Assembly: GCA_950295325.1 (NCBI GenBank)
Contig: OX485808.1
Span: forward strand, 33,252,527-33,316,526
Source: Polytrichum commune
Taxonomy: Eukaryota > Streptophyta > Polytrichopsida > Polytrichales > Polytrichaceae
Direction: 5' to 3'
DNA length: 64,000 nucleotides
Shown here: positions 34,388-47,224 of the stretch, piece by piece
Layout of the letters: each line of letters begins with the position of its first letter
Numbering within the stretch: position 1 is the first letter of the stretch
The notes under the pieces: generated by a model
Seen by the model: the letters and a program-made list of their open reading frames with translations, nothing else
Told to the model about the DNA's origin: nothing
The model's database searches: none
Position numbers and translations under genes: made by a program

Positions 34388-35252
34388 TTCTTCACCTGGT
34401 TACTTCTCCAACGCAACATTCTGGATTTTGGAGAGTCTACAGTATGGATCAACAAGTCTGATGGCATTCTTGATTCCAATCTCGATTTGCAAATGTATTG
34501 AATTTGCGGATCCTCAATCTCATGAATTGTAAGGCTAATAAACACTCCAACCTCATGTAGATCTTCACCTGGTTACTTCTCAAACTTAACATTTTGGATT
34601 CCGAAGAGTCTATGGTGTGGATCAACAAACTTGATGACATTCTTGATTCCAATCTCGATTTGCAAATGTATTGAATTTGCAGATCCTCGATCTCATGAAT
34701 TGTAAGGCTAATAAAGTCTCCAACCTCATGTAGATCTTCACTTGGTTACTTCTCAAACTTAACATTTTGGATTCTAGAGAGTCTATAGTGTGGATCAACA
34801 AGCTTGATGACATTCTTGATTCCAATCTCGATTTGCAAATGTATTGAATTTGCGGATCGTCAATCTCATGAATTGTAAGGTTAATAAACTCTCAAAACCC
34901 AAATAGATCTTCACCTAGTTATTTTTCAAACTCAACATTTTGGATTATGGAGAGTCCACGGTGTGGATCAACAAGCCTGGTGACATTCTTGATTCCAATC
35001 TCGATTTGCAAATGTATTGAATTTGCGGATTGTCAATCTCATGAATTGTAAGGCTAATAAACTCTCAAACCTCATATAGATCTTCACCTAGTTATTTCTC
35101 AAACTCAACATTTTGGATTTTGGAGAGTCCACAGTGTGGATCAACAAGCCTAATGACATTCTTGATTCCAATCTCTATTTGCAAATGTATTGAATTTGCG
35201 GATCCTCAATCTCATGAATTGTAAGGCTAATAAACTCTCAAAACTCAATTAG
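34388..35252. repeat. 173-bp satellite, five monomers
   Basis: The landmark ATCTTCACCTGGTTACTT or a close variant recurs at 34561, 34734, 34907 and 35080, with partial matches at 34388 and 35253; every spacing is exactly 173 bp. Each monomer contains CAATCTCGATTTGCAAATG and TGAATTTGCGGATC. The monomer length is near that of a nucleosome plus linker, as in many plant satellites. 173 is not divisible by three, so the recurrent 66-67-codon minus-strand frames are incidental. Confidence 0.93.
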
Positions 35253-38200
35253 ATATTGATTGAGGACTTCCCTCTTTTGACCCTTCTCCACTCAATCGTT
35301 GTATGAACGGATTAAACCCTCCAATCTTCTTCGACAGTAGGTTTGTTGTAACCCTAGTCACCCGTGTAAAAACTTTCTTAACAAAACCCTAAGACGGCAA
35401 TGTTGTAAACCCTTGTAACAATGAAGTGACTCCAAGAGTATTTGGAGGGGAATAAGGCCTTGTCTTATTCAAGAACAAATTAGTTCAAGTTGAAATTCAA
35501 ACTTGCAAACAAGGGTGCGTTTGCAAGGTCAATAGTGCCATGACACAACCCCTCATTTCCAATTCATCCAAAATCTCGATTTGGGTGGGACACTTTGGCA
35601 TTGAACTCAACTTGAGGGCATCCATTTTGCAGTTCAGTCTACCTACCGGTGGTAATGCTCTTGGGAGATGGACTTAAAAGTACCCACTGTACCTTATTCT
35701 TTGATGGAAGGGATGATCACTGTCCTTACATTGGCAATGTTTAGGTGTACATCATTGTCAAAAGAAGGGAGGGGGGGAGGGAGGGAGTACTCTATTTTGA
35801 TAGTTAGAGCCATTTGCACCCTACAATTTATAAAAAAGACCATGTAAAAAAATTTCATGACCCAAAAGTAGACTATACATAGAAATCATCGACTATACAA
35901 TAGACTCTTGTATTTATAGGACAATTTTGAACTTCTATATTCAAATTCTTTCAATATCTATATAAAATATAAGCAATTAGATTTCTTTTTGACATTCTTT
36001 GGATATTGCAAGCATCATTCACTTTGTATTGATAAGTTTATTAAAGTTTGACACGGGAGATGACAAAAATTCCTTCATATGAACCTTTGGGATGGAAAAG
36101 GTAGATGTAGATGAAATAAGCTCCTTTTGTGAGAAACATTTTGAGGCTCTTTTAGGGATAGGTAATATTTGAAGATTTTGAGCCTTTCTTGAGCACTTGA
36201 GAGGGCCTTGAGTCCCCATACAAGATCCCTCCTAGAAGTTGATTTAAAGGTTGCTTGGTTCACAGGCTCCAAGGACCATGAAACTTCAACAAGCCCTAGA
36301 AAGCTCATACCTCCATGAAGTGTGTAATAAAGGGGGTAATGTACCATTGGAAAGCTCTCACAAACACGCTTCTAATGGTAGAAAGCACAACTCATAATTC
36401 AAAGTAATGAATGAACACAAAGCCCCCAAAGTTCGATGCCTTAGTTTTACAAGATTTGAGAGAAAGGCATTGGACATATGACGTGAAACATATGGAGTAA
36501 GAATGTAACATATGACATGAACAAACATGGAGAAGGTTGAGACAATCTTCCCAAGGGCTCAAACCCTTTTAATAAAATTTAATTGGTATATTAAAAAGTA
36601 AAATAAAATAAAAATAAAAATTGTTATGGTACATGTATTTTGAGCTGTCATTTATACTTGAATCATAAAGGGTGGTAGATTAGAACATGCCAATTTTCAA
36701 AAGCTTATGTACGTATGAATATATGAATTTGTAACTAGTTTTGTTTTGTTACATGGGGTGTACTAATTAACCTATATACACACTTGCTATGAGTGGTTTA
36801 TAAAGAGTGCATCACCTAGGTACATTGCAAGTCATGTAGGAAGTTACAAGGACCACGTTTAGTTTGTCTCCAAAACATTGTTTACAAGCGAAACTAATCA
36901 TACCCCCCCCCCCCGCCAAATTTCTTTCTTCACAATATTCATATATTATTGTGTAGTTTAAATGCTTCCTCTCCAATCACAATCACACCATCCGAATTGT
37001 TGTACACCTCGTGGGTATCCTAGACGAACCATGCCCTCGGAATGTGAGCAAATAAAGGATGTGGGAGTTGTTCTTCATGTGAAACGACCACAACATCAAA
37101 TGGGAGGGCTACAATATGAGGATGTTTACAAACAATTCCATGGAACTATAATGTCTAGTATGATTGAGAGGAAGGTGAAGATCCCCGATTCCCCGTTGAT
37201 GGACCCTTTGACCACCATGATTTCCTATAGGAGGTCCATTTGAGACACTTAAATGTGACGTTCTATTTTCATGCACCACCCTAGCCAAGATGAAACAACC
37301 TTTAAAATATTTGATGATGGACAAATAATGACTTCTTGGAGCGGGGTTTCATGGAGCTTTGGGGGGTACACTCTTCACTAGAGCTCTAAAGGACGTGCTT
37401 GGATGATTATGAAATAGACTCTCCTATACGTGAGAAAACTATAAGGAAAACAAAGGTATATGTATATATTCATGATTTACTAGATGATAGACTCATCTAC
37501 TTAAAACTTATGTCAAGGTTTTTGATTTCTTGCACTAAATGCCTCTGCTACATAGACAAAATATAAATCATGATAAAAACAAGTCTCTATTATATATACG
37601 ATCCACTTTCACTTTCTTTGAGAATAAAATTTCATTCATAAGTTGTAATTCATAATAACAACACCCTACAACACATTTCCTTTGTAAAAAAAATTCTAAA
37701 CTCTATAACCCCTTTTGTGTATTTACCTAAGATTGATTCTCTCAATAGCCTTTTTATGTGTACCTCCCCGTGATGTACATTAAGTATGCTCATTAAAGCC
37801 TCAAATAGTAGATTCCTTTTAAAAAATCTCACGCCCATCTTGTGTTAGTTTCTGAGTATGTGGTATGACGTGTGGACCCCCCCCCCAAGTTCTTTTGTTT
37901 CTATGCAATCGACGTGTTTCTTTGTCCTTCATAGAATACATCCAAAACCACCTGACACTAAAAACCCTTGATCTCACCTTCTTCCTTCCTTTATTTATTG
38001 CTCAAAGTCCCTCACATCTCCTATACTGAACATGGTAACATACGCAATTTGAAAATTTGAACACATGATACACCTAATGCTTATGTTTAGATCAACATAT
38101 CAAACACACGCTAGTCGGTTTCAAATTACATGGACGACACGTTACTATATTGACTTAAAATACTCACGTGAATTTTTAAATTTTTATTATTTGTGTAGGT

Positions 38201-38880
38201 GTTGTGAAGTTGTTTAGCACATTCTGCTATGCATGCACAATGCTATATACTAATCCAACACATCCATGTCGTAGATAATGCAACCATATGAGAAACACTA
38301 CAATTATAGGACACTATCTACAAGGCCGCTTAGGGTCAGTTTCCATCATTGGTCTACTAGATTCTAGATAATAGTGGGTTGGATGTGTTCTAGTGAAGAT
38401 AACAAAAGCAACCAACTAGTTGCATTATGCTTGCTTACTAGAATGTGAAGGGTGGTGACTAAGCACTAAAAATAGTTGTGGTTGGTTGGCACATACGAAC
38501 CCTATCCCATCAGATTTCATTTGCGTTTATCCTTATTCCCACCAAAATCTAATGGGCAATCAACATACTTGGAAAACCCACTTTTAAGACACTTTAACGT
38601 CACGTAACTTGCCTCCAGTGCTCAGTCTATGTGCCACAATTTTATGTTGAAGTCATTGTCCCCCTTCATTGCCCCCTTTGGTTCAATGAGCTTCATACTT
38701 AGTCTATCTTTTGGCACAAATTATTGTTCTTGGATATCTTTGTAGTCTTTGTGAAACTTCTTATTGGCGACCGTCACAAGGCTTCTAAGGTTAGAAAGAG
38801 GGCTATAAAGAGAACTTAACAGGGCAAGAGAAGTCTTGAAAAGTTAACTTTCCGAGCTAGACTCAAATATATGCGATTAA
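35253..38880. other. Intergenic, no supported gene
   Basis: A 93-codon frame at 36962-37243 (plus) has a somewhat protein-like composition (contains GGLQYEDVYKQFHGTIMSSM) but no recognised domain or splice context. Poly-C tracts lie near 36,903 and 37,877. Nothing else is supported. Confidence 0.3.
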
Positions 38881-39413
38881 GGGCCATATTATTACCCTTG
38901 AGCTTGAGGGCCCTTGACCCATGCTATACAAATAATGTGTTTGGTCAAGACACCGAAGATGATCCAAGTTCACTTTATACTAGACCTTGAGGTCTTGAGG
39001 AACCATAGAAATTTGAATGGATGGAAAAATCCACAATGATGGCATCGTACATGACAACAAATGGACGATGTTTCATAGTTTATTATATATTGTGTCAGGT
39101 CCATGAAAGGGAGGTGGGTTTAAAACATAACCAGGGGTTGTGGCAAGCATTTGAATTATCATTGACTCCTATAAATGTTATCTTGCCATGGTGGAGTCTT
39201 GGACTACCTACAATTTTAGAATGTCCATTTAAAGGAAATTGTTATGGTCCCTCAACATGATCCATTTTCATTTACAACAAGCTTGAAGGCCCATCAATAC
39301 CAAAATTATATTTTTGTTTCCCATGGTACGGCCAAGGGATGATATTCAAGGCCCCCTAGATTTTTCACGGTCACGGCTCTTGGTCCTAGGGAAGCGAGAA
39401 TGTAAAGCGGCCC
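38881..39413 (-). mobile_element. Tourist-like MITE, GGGCCAC family, diverged copy 4
   Basis: 533 bp. Starts GGGCCATATT and ends AAAGCGGCCC, with perfect TAA duplications (38878-38880 and 39414-39416). The interior aligns in order with copy 3 (CCAAGTTCACTTTATACTAG, ATGGCATC, ATGTTTCAT, CACGGTCACGGCTCTTGG), but with many substitutions, so it is older than copies 1-3. Confidence 0.75.
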
Positions 39414-39416
39414 TAA

Positions 39417-40399
39417 GAAAGCGAGAATATCGGTGCCTACAACAAGGGCATTGGCGACTCTTCGCCCTATGCATCCGGACGGGATCCAATTGGAAGGAGA
39501 GTGGACCATTCCCGAACTGGCTTGTGGATGCGGCAAAATGTAAGAGTACATGGGCAAGTACGTTTTGAGGCTCGGCCAAAAGACCACACAAATTTGTGTG
39601 TTGTGCTAATGTATGTGGGTGTTATTTGGTTTGTTTTTTACGTTCTCCAATTTCTACCGATTGGGTTTACACAACAAATTTCGTGTTGCATCAAAAAATC
39701 TATGATGACACTTCTGTAAAAATCAATTTGAAAATTGGGCCTCCCCTTGTTTAGTTATGGTTATCGGAAGTGCATGTTGGTTCATTTCTTAACTGAATGC
39801 ATAATTCCTCTTAATTGTGTTCATTATCGGGTGTAGAGTAGTTATTAATATTTGAAAACATGGTTCAATCTTTTTTAAACATGTGTCTTTACAATATTCG
39901 TTGTTTGATCCTCACTTAACCACGTACCAATCAAATATAGCGATCCGATTACGAAAGCAAGCTACTTAAGACCCGTCTACCTCATACTTTAGCTTTGGCC
40001 GACATACACATTGGCAAGGCTTGGACCCTTATCTTCCTCAACTGACCGTCTTAGCGCCCAGTATTTTGCAATTGATAAATAAATCTAGTGTCCAATAACT
40101 ATAGCAACATGCTAAGATGCGTTGGAAACCGTTGTTGAAATGGCTAGGGATTCGTGGTGTCTATGTGAACTCATCATTAGCAAGGTGAAAACGCATCAAA
40201 CAATTGTTTAGTCCAAAAATAACTATTTGAGATCATTTGACTCCAAAAATGTCATCAGAAACCCCGAATTAGTCTTGTGGGTTCTAGTTGGATTGAATCA
40301 ACCCCCAACCTTGTAGGGAACTGTTTTTTACTAGAGCCCCTTCATCCACAATGGATGAGTTTACGTAGATGCCATGAACCCCAAGCTTGTTGAAATGGT
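39417..40399. other. Intergenic, no feature recognised
   Basis: No supported ORF or repeat. Confidence 0.35.
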
Positions 40400-40720
40400 A
40401 TATTGGCAACTCCATGGAATCAATACACAATATCAATGATGATATCAAAGAATCTACCATATGGGAATCAAATCGTAACACCAGTCATATATATTGATAC
40501 TTGATGGGTATCACAAGATGAGAGAGTTTTTGAATACCAATGTTATTACTTGGGTAATGCCACTTAAAACCACATTGATACTAGGGCAATTTTACCTAGG
40601 TATGAAGATTCTTGCATGGTACATACTCAAGTATCCACATCCTACTGATATCAAAAAAAATGTAAAATCCTCATTATAGATACTCGAATGGTGTTTAAAA
40701 AAAAAATACCACTCTAACAC
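40400..40720. repeat. Dispersed repeat, copy 2 (partner at 29,455)
   Basis: Collinear with 29,455-29,790 through CACATTGATACTAG, TTACCTAGGTATGAAG, CTTGCATGGTACAT and CCTCATTATAGATACT. Ends are not defined. Confidence 0.6.
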
Positions 40721-41798
40721 TGAGTAAACAAGGAAACCGTCTTCTAAACAACAACAAGCCTCCCATCAATGAACGGGGAGAAGCAACCGCTAGTTACACA
40801 TGAACCAGTTAAGTTTGAGAAATACTCAATTGAAGCTCAAGACTTCAAGAAAATCATAGATCCTTTCAAAGAAATCTATGAAATATACCTAAAATTAATG
40901 AAAGAAAAACCGAAAGACCACAACATGTAACCGGTTGGACTTAGAAACACTAGAATTTTGACCAATTATGCCCCAAAGTCTCCTGGCACACAAAGGCCCA
41001 TCATTATGTCCAGGGAGATTTTTTTGACATTATCGGTCAAAAATCCTAGTGCTTCCAAGTCCAACTGGTTGCATGTTGTGATCATTCAATTCTTCTTTAT
41101 TAAATTGAGGTATGTTCTATAGATTCCTCTTAAATGATGGGTAATTTTCCTAAAGTCTTGAACTTCAACCGGTTATTTCCCAAACTCAACTGGCTCATCA
41201 GTAACTAGTGCTTGCTTCTCCCTGTTCATTGATGTGGTCACTTTGCCTTCAAGTATCTCGTCCCACGCTTCAAATTGTGCAGGTGGCCTGTAGTCTTTTG
41301 TGATTATTTTATCATTAAATAATTGTGTACTACAGTATTGTTTATCTGCTAAAGCTGGATTTTTGTCTAGTACACATTAACATCACGATCCAGTAGGCGA
41401 GAGAGAGAGAGAGGATATGATTGACTACGTGTTCACCTCTCAATCATCCAACATAAAGCCCTGAAATAGTATGACAATCCGGAGGTTACTTTTTAGAGTT
41501 GATTTGACAATGAAAGTAGTTTTAAAGACCCCGACTTAGGACCCCGGAACTATATAACGCTTCTTTGCATTTTTACCCTCTTTCGGTAGGTGTCACAAAA
41601 CTTTACCCTTGAATTAGCCATAATTTTGGGAGGAGCAACTTTGATTTCAATGGACTCTTTCTAAATGTGTCGTATAAGGTAAGTGGACATTGAGTGCATG
41701 TTTTTGCAAGTCCAATGCTATGATTTTTTAATTTTTCTTTTACAGTTATAAAAACACGTGATTAGTATAAGATAATTAGCATAACATTACCCAGGAGC
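40721..41798. other. Intergenic with weak internal symmetry
   Basis: The segment 40,800-41,220 shows loose inverted similarity about 40,980: AACCAGTTAAGTTTGAGAAA against CAAACTCAACTGGCT, and CAACATGTAACCGGTTGGAC against CAACTGGTTGCATGTTG. It resembles a decayed foldback element. No gene seen. A (GA)n tract lies near 41,400. Confidence 0.45.
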
Positions 41799-42210
41799 AT
41801 TAGGGGAGGAATGAACTCAAAAGGTGCCCACGAGTTTGGTTTCAAAAAAGGCTTTTCTCTAATATTTTGTCTTCAAAACCCAAATGAGAATGAGGTTCAA
41901 TTCAAAGGTACTAGAAACTGGAAGCACTAAACTATTGACATGTTAGGGTGTGGACTTGTCATGGTGTAGTCATGTAGTACTCGTGATGTTCCCGTGACCT
42001 CCACTATGTACTTCCGGCGTCACATCAGCAAGGTTGAGTACACTAAGCACGACTCCATTGGCTTGGACCCGTGGTCCAAAACCCTGTGGCACCTTATGTG
42101 TCATGTGAGCTCGTGGGTACGCCCTTGTACTACGGGGCTTGGGATGTTAAGAATTTATTTATTTGGTTATTACAAGGGCATCAACCTTTTGAGTCCATTC
42201 CTCCCCCAAT
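41799..42210 (+). mobile_element. TIR element, ATTAGGGGAGGAATG family, copy A
   Basis: 412 bp. The left end ATTAGGGGAGGAATGAACTC and the reverse complement of the right end (ATTGGGGGAGGAATGGACTC) match for about 27 bp through AAAAGGT. The interior is about 90% like copy B at 60,774. The target duplication is not resolved, so the superfamily is open. The 72-codon frame inside is not recognised. Confidence 0.75.
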
Positions 42211-42485
42211 GAGGGATTTGTTCCGTGGGACCCCCGGATATGTTTGAAGTGTTTTGGAATATTCACGTGAAATAAGCTCAATTTGAATTTGGGCCAGGAT
42301 TAGGGCCTAACCACTGCCATTTGTCTGTATTAATAATACCTACTTAGCCTTTCCATGCTTAGCATTAATAGACCCAGGTCATTGCCGAGCATAAGTGAGT
42401 GTACAACTAGGTTACTTTTAGGTGCTAGGGTGTATACCTAGATGGACCCAGTTGCACTTCCTCCAATGAAATGGAATTGATCTTA

Positions 42486-42984
42486 GGGCCACTTTACACA
42501 CTAGCCAAGAGCCATGACCATGAAATTGTGAGAGCCCAAAAGAAAGTATCCAAAGGCCGTCCCAACACACCTCCAAAATCATGTAGTGTGGTCACGGACC
42601 CTCAAGTGTAGTGTGGAGGCATATGTGACCGGGCCCTCAACCAAATGTTATTTCAATGAATGTCTATTCGTGCGGGTCTTCACACATGATAAAATAAAAT
42701 AAATCAATGGTTGTGAGCATTCGGAGTGCCACGGTCTCCTTGTTTTGTGTTAGGCCTACCTCCAAGAGGTGGTTTTTTCAAATAATCCAAGTGACCATGA
42801 AACATGATCCATTCGATGCCATGTAGGAATCCATGTAGACTTTACATCCATCTTGCATTCACACACTCCGTTGGTCCCTCAAGCATAGTGTGAAGCGAAC
42901 TTGGACCGGCTCCACCTTTGCCACCAATGAGAGTGCTTGAAGTGTAATGGTCACGGGCTCTCAGACTCGTGTGTGAAGTGGCCC
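42486..42984 (+). mobile_element. Tourist-like MITE, GGGCCAC family, copy 2
   Basis: 499 bp. Starts GGGCCACTTTACACACTAG and ends CGTGTGTGAAGTGGCCC, with a perfect TTA duplication (42483-42485 and 42985-42987). Very similar to copy 1 along its length, in the same orientation. Confidence 0.87.
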
Positions 42985-44119
42985 TTAAAGTCCGGGAAAC
43001 CAAAAGGTCCTAACCATTAAATGCTGCAAATTTGTGATACACAACACGGATAAAATTCCTCACAATGTTTCTCTAAAGTAGAAATACCATAACCCGTGAA
43101 AATAAGGTGATTCGCATTGACGATATGGTCTTACAATCATGAGATAATTTCCCGAGATAGACGAGAAGGATTCATGAAGAATGCAAGTTTTTTTATATGT
43201 TCATGTCATGTACAAAAAATTCTGCAATTTTTCAAAGTGGAAAGTTGTCAAACCCCCTACTCGTTCACTAGATGCTCCCTACACCGAACACGGTAATCCG
43301 CATTTCCATACATAACATCACCTAAATCAGTTACCTCACGAATACATTAAAACTCGACTCGCATTAGCTGCACTAAATGTACACGCATTGAAGTTGTTGC
43401 CTCGCCATGATCGGTTTCAGAAATGGCACTTCACTATTATGACGGCGGTCTAATGCATGAGTAGAAGGTGGTTAACCGGTTTGAGTATTTCTACCTTAGT
43501 ACGGTTCTGGGGGCAGGTTTTCCGAAGCCTTGCCCTCAAGTCGGATAAAGTGTGCCATTTGAGCATTCTGGCCCAGAATAGTGCAACTTACAACCAGCCT
43601 TATAAACTATTGCCAGACCCATAAAGGCCCAGGCTCCGCTTCCCACAGCTTGACAAATGGGAGCAAGTTAGCCTTTACAAATGCAGTTTCTACATGCAAG
43701 CAATGATATGCTTAAGCTTACATGCATGCTGGCTGGCTCTGAATTCCAGAATTGAATGGGAGAGCGAGTACTGTAAAGGGCTGTTTACGGACATTGTGGA
43801 CCATGATGTCCGTCCCTCGCTTCCCCCGAAAACATATATGTGACTGGCCATTAAACTCGTCCTAGAACCACTTTAGTTTACATCAAGGAACAATTTCAGA
43901 GTGATCATGGAGTTTGAGGTACCCGAAAGCCTAATTTTCATAGTGATCGAGGAGTTTTGCAGTACCCAAGAACCATGTTTTCGGGCGTACATTATTCACT
44001 GTCATGGTCTAAAAAGGTTTCGCGGTGAAGTGTAGAAGACACAAGAGGAACCATGTACGGAGGAGATAAGGAGGAGGGAGGAGCTTGTGAAGAGGAACTG
44101 CCAAGAAGCCAAAGGAGAG
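42985..44119. other. Left flank of the gypsy insertion
   Basis: No supported gene. A TATA-like TTATAAACT lies near 43,599-43,607, and a roughly 60-bp direct repeat (GTGATC.(T/A)GGAGTTT... GTACCC.A) at about 43,898-43,985. The DNA is less AT-rich than average and may be promoter or UTR sequence of a disrupted gene. Confidence 0.3.
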
Positions 44120-44124
44120 AGACG
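44120..44124. repeat. Target-site duplication, left
   Basis: AGACG, identical to the five bases immediately after the 3' LTR (59050-59054). Five-bp duplications are normal for Ty3/gypsy integrases. Confidence 0.92.
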
Positions 44125-46093
44125 TGTAAAACCACTTTTTGGGCTATCGCCTAGTCGAACGAAGCAATTTCAAAATTTTGATGAGATTCATCCGGCTATT
44201 GGCCACTGAAGACAAGTCAGTGTGAAAACGAATGGCTATCGCCGTGGTGGAAGCGGTTACTAGGCTAACCGACTGTCTCTCTCCCTCGGCACTATGAGGA
44301 GAGGGCAGCCTAGGAAGAATTGAGGCTATTTTCCAATTTAGAAATCAGGCATAGTCTCGTAGTGCAAGCAATAGGCTAGAGGATGCACCAACACTCAGAG
44401 ATTGAGGTTGGGTGGCTAATAGACAACCCCAAGTGAGATGCTTGTGGGCTTAGAAGTAGAATTTTCAGAGCCGAGTGATTCGGACTCTGGTAGTTTTTGA
44501 ACTGTGACATTGAAGTGAAATATAATATCAGTGCTATAATCTTGATGAGTTTGGAGTGCAAGTAGTGTCGTGTGTATGAGCAATTGTCTTGAAATGGAAT
44601 GTTGACATGAATCGGTAAGAACTTGATAGTCGAATGTGAGTCAGGCGAGTGATTGGGTGAGAAGTATACAGCAGAGAAAGAGCGAAGTTATTTCGTCGAA
44701 AGAGGAGGTGAAAGACATATCGGGCGATAGGCCGGCAGTGGAAAAGAATCGGAGTTGAGTATGCGAGAGTAAGGTCTGAGAAAGTGGCATTGTTTGGAAG
44801 GAATGGCAGTAACTGATTGAGGGCAATATTCATCTGAGGGAAAGAGATTGGGCCACTAGGAAGTATGAACTTGAGTCAATTTCATGAGCCGAGCGCAGTG
44901 GCAGGGAGTGAATTCTAGAGCGTGCACAAAGATTGGCATTGTCGAAGGCCAGGATGTAATCCAAATTCTTAAGGGCAATAGCCGAGAGAACATTGAGAGG
45001 TCTGAAAGATAAGAGCAGTTGTGCAGGCTGTGAGAGCCTTAGGCCATTGTCGAAGAGCGTTAATCAGGCTATGACCAGAGAGACAGAGAGATAAAGCATT
45101 GGCGATGGACGGCAACCAACTCGCCATTACCCGAGAGGCAGAGAGGTAAAATTGAGATGAGTCGCCTGAGAGGGGCGATCGCCTGGTATTGAGTAAGATA
45201 TTCAAATTAGGCTAAAGCGGAGAGTGGCAAGTAGTCAAAGTGAAGACTGTGAAGGTTGAGAGGCCTGGGATGGGCGAGACAACCTCCGAGAGAGACTAAG
45301 TGGCCATAGCCAGGTCCGAGGTAGGAAGCCTGAGAGACGAGAGTAGTCATTACCCGGCAGTACCGAGGTAGGATATCGCCAGAGCAGACCCTGTTTAGAG
45401 AGGGAGAGATGAAGGCAAGGCGTCAGTAGCTGGTAGGCCATAGGCTGACAGGCTTTACCTGAGGAGGAGGAGACGTTACCAGCAAAGAGTAAGGTGAATT
45501 CTTGTGTAAGACTGAGTAAAATTAACAGATTAAAGCCTTAACATAGGATATCGCCTAGCTTACTATGCATTGCTTTCTGTATTGACAATGTGGGTGAATT
45601 TTGAGATGAGTAGCCAGGTACACCGGAAGAACAAGATGATGGCTACTGGTTCCGCGACACGAACATGATGGTTGTAAGTTAACCGAAGAATTAATTAAAT
45701 CGTTGAATTACGCAAATGTGCATTCAAATGAGCAAAGACTATGCGGTTACCAAGACATTACCCCGGACTTTGTCCAGATTATGAGCCATTGACAATTTGC
45801 CGAGCTTTTGAGCTTCATAACTGACATAGGTCGAAAACCATAGAGTGATAGAACACTTTCCTTTGAGATAGGACAGACAACACTCACGACTGAACCTACA
45901 CATATGAATCAATAAGGATGGGAAATGAGGAAATAAGTTAAGATTGGAGAGCATAAACAATGAGAATCACCCATAATGTTATTAAGAACCTTAAACCAAT
46001 GTGACATTAACCCTTATAGACACTATCTCAGTCTTCCTGGAGACTTTGTTCCCTGGGTTTTGTTGTTTTGAGCCATAGCAAAAACTTACTACA
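44125..46093 (+). mobile_element. 5' LTR of Ty3/gypsy element
   Basis: 1,969 bp, beginning TGTAAAACC and ending TTACTACA (TG...CA). I found no difference from the 3' LTR in the stretches compared, and all open frames within are identical between the two. The body is rich in short GAGAG, GGCGAT and GCCGAG words. Promoter and polyadenylation sites were not located with confidence. Minus-strand frames inside it are not considered genes. Confidence 0.95.
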
Positions 46094-46097
46094 TTTT

Positions 46098-46115
46098 TGG
46101 CGCCGCTGCCGGGGA
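46098..46115 (+). promoter_or_regulatory. Primer binding site (tRNA-Asp type)
   Basis: TGGCGCCGCTGCCGGGGA begins 4 nt after the 5' LTR. From memory of plant tRNA-Asp(GUC), the complement of its 3' end differs at one base (C for T at the ninth position). This is where minus-strand cDNA synthesis would start. Confidence 0.85.
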
Positions 46116-46183
46116 AGGCTGTGGTCGTCTTTTAAGGTTAAATTGGAAAGGAACGTAATAACAAATGTTCAGTGTCAACCATA

Positions 46184-46645
46184 ATGAACACAACAAACAA
46201 ATGGAGGTCTAGAGGTTGTAGTAATAGAAATAAGGTACGAGTCCGTAGAAGTCAAGACCAATACGACCCACCTGTGTCTAATCCTACCCTTCCCCTTAGA
46301 CCTTACAAAGTTTGTCCATTGTCAGAACCTATTATGAGAATTGACAACCGAATTTATGAATTGTTGAGCATTTTTACCGATAGACTCACTAGACTGGAAA
46401 ACTACGTGTATAACGTGTCAGATAGATTGAAGAGAAACCAATATAGGGAGGATAATCTCCCCGGTGCTGAAACATTGTGGAGACAAATCCAACTAGGAAA
46501 GGCAGGAGAGTTTAGAGAAGAGAGTAGTGTGTCTAGAAACCAAACTAGAAAGAACCGTAGAGGATATTATAGAGAGGATCTGACGGAGTCAACTGGGAAA
46601 CCTAGAACCATCGACATAACTCAATGTCGTTATTGTTCTAGTTAG
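46184..46645 (+). CDS. Retrotransposon 5' ORF, gag-region remnant
   Basis: ATG at 46184 to TAG at 46645, about 153 residues, Arg-rich and basic with a helical middle (IYELLSIFTDRLTRLENYVY) and a CRYC near its end. It lies in the same frame as the zinc-knuckle gag ORF downstream. No family is recognised. The next ORF starts 14 bp later in another frame, so this is probably the N-terminal part of a once longer 5' coding region. It may also be a genuine separate leader ORF. Confidence 0.5.
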   Translation: MNTTNKWRSRGCSNRNKVRVRRSQDQYDPPVSNPTLPLRPYKVCPLSEPIMRIDNRIYELLSIFTDRLTRLENYVYNVSDRLKRNQYREDNLPGAETLWRQIQLGKAGEFREESSVSRNQTRKNRRGYYREDLTESTGKPRTIDITQCRYCSS

Positions 46646-46659
46646 GCCCTGACGAACTG

Positions 46660-47151
46660 ATGGAGTGGTGTTGGCAAGTCCCGGACTCTGCCAAACACAA
46701 GATATATTCAGGGGGATATTTATTCTCAGCTTTATATAGATTTTTCCGCTTCAGTTATCACGGGAACGGAATCTACATAACTCCTGATGTAGCCTTACCC
46801 AAAGAGTTTATTGACTCGTTTGTAGCATTACCTTTAGATTTACAACGGGACATTACTAATCGCATTTGGAACAACGGGAAGGGATACAGACGAGTAATTG
46901 TTGACAACAATTCCCCTGTCTTACCTTTATCCCTTAGGTTCTTGTTTTCTGTTTACGGAAGATTGAAGCATGTAACGTCAGAAGTAGTACCCCCTGTTGA
47001 CGGAACATGGCAAGGGACTAAGTTGTCTAGAACAGAGTATAAATTTGTGTTTGGAAAGCCGAACCTTAGGGCTACACCTTTTATACCTGATTTCATGGAC
47101 CGAAACCCCTTGTACTTTAACCCCGTTGATTTTAGAACAATATGCTTGTAG
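46660..47151 (+). CDS. Retrotransposon 5' ORF 2, gag-region remnant
   Basis: 163 residues from ATG 46660 to TAG 47151, in a frame one off from its neighbours on both sides. Composition is that of a folded domain (GNGIYITPDVALPKEF, LPLSLRFLFSVYGRLKH), with no recognised motif. The frame pattern 2, 1, 2 across 46184-49696 fits two compensating indels in one ancestral ORF. Two independent ORFs cannot be excluded. Confidence 0.5.
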   Translation: MEWCWQVPDSAKHKIYSGGYLFSALYRFFRFSYHGNGIYITPDVALPKEFIDSFVALPLDLQRDITNRIWNNGKGYRRVIVDNNSPVLPLSLRFLFSVYGRLKHVTSEVVPPVDGTWQGTKLSRTEYKFVFGKPNLRATPFIPDFMDRNPLYFNPVDFRTICL

Positions 47152-47224
47152 AAAGTCAAGTGACTGACAAGAGACAGTCAAGCTGGAAACCGCTCATGAA
47201 AAATCTCATTCTCAAACTGCATCC

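Noticed and set aside
34309-34825. Recurrent 66-78-codon minus-strand frames
   Set aside because: They lie in the 173-bp satellite, whose period is not a multiple of three.
44376-45960. Minus-strand frames in the 5' LTR, repeated in the 3' LTR
   Set aside because: Short, unrecognised and identical only because the LTRs are identical.
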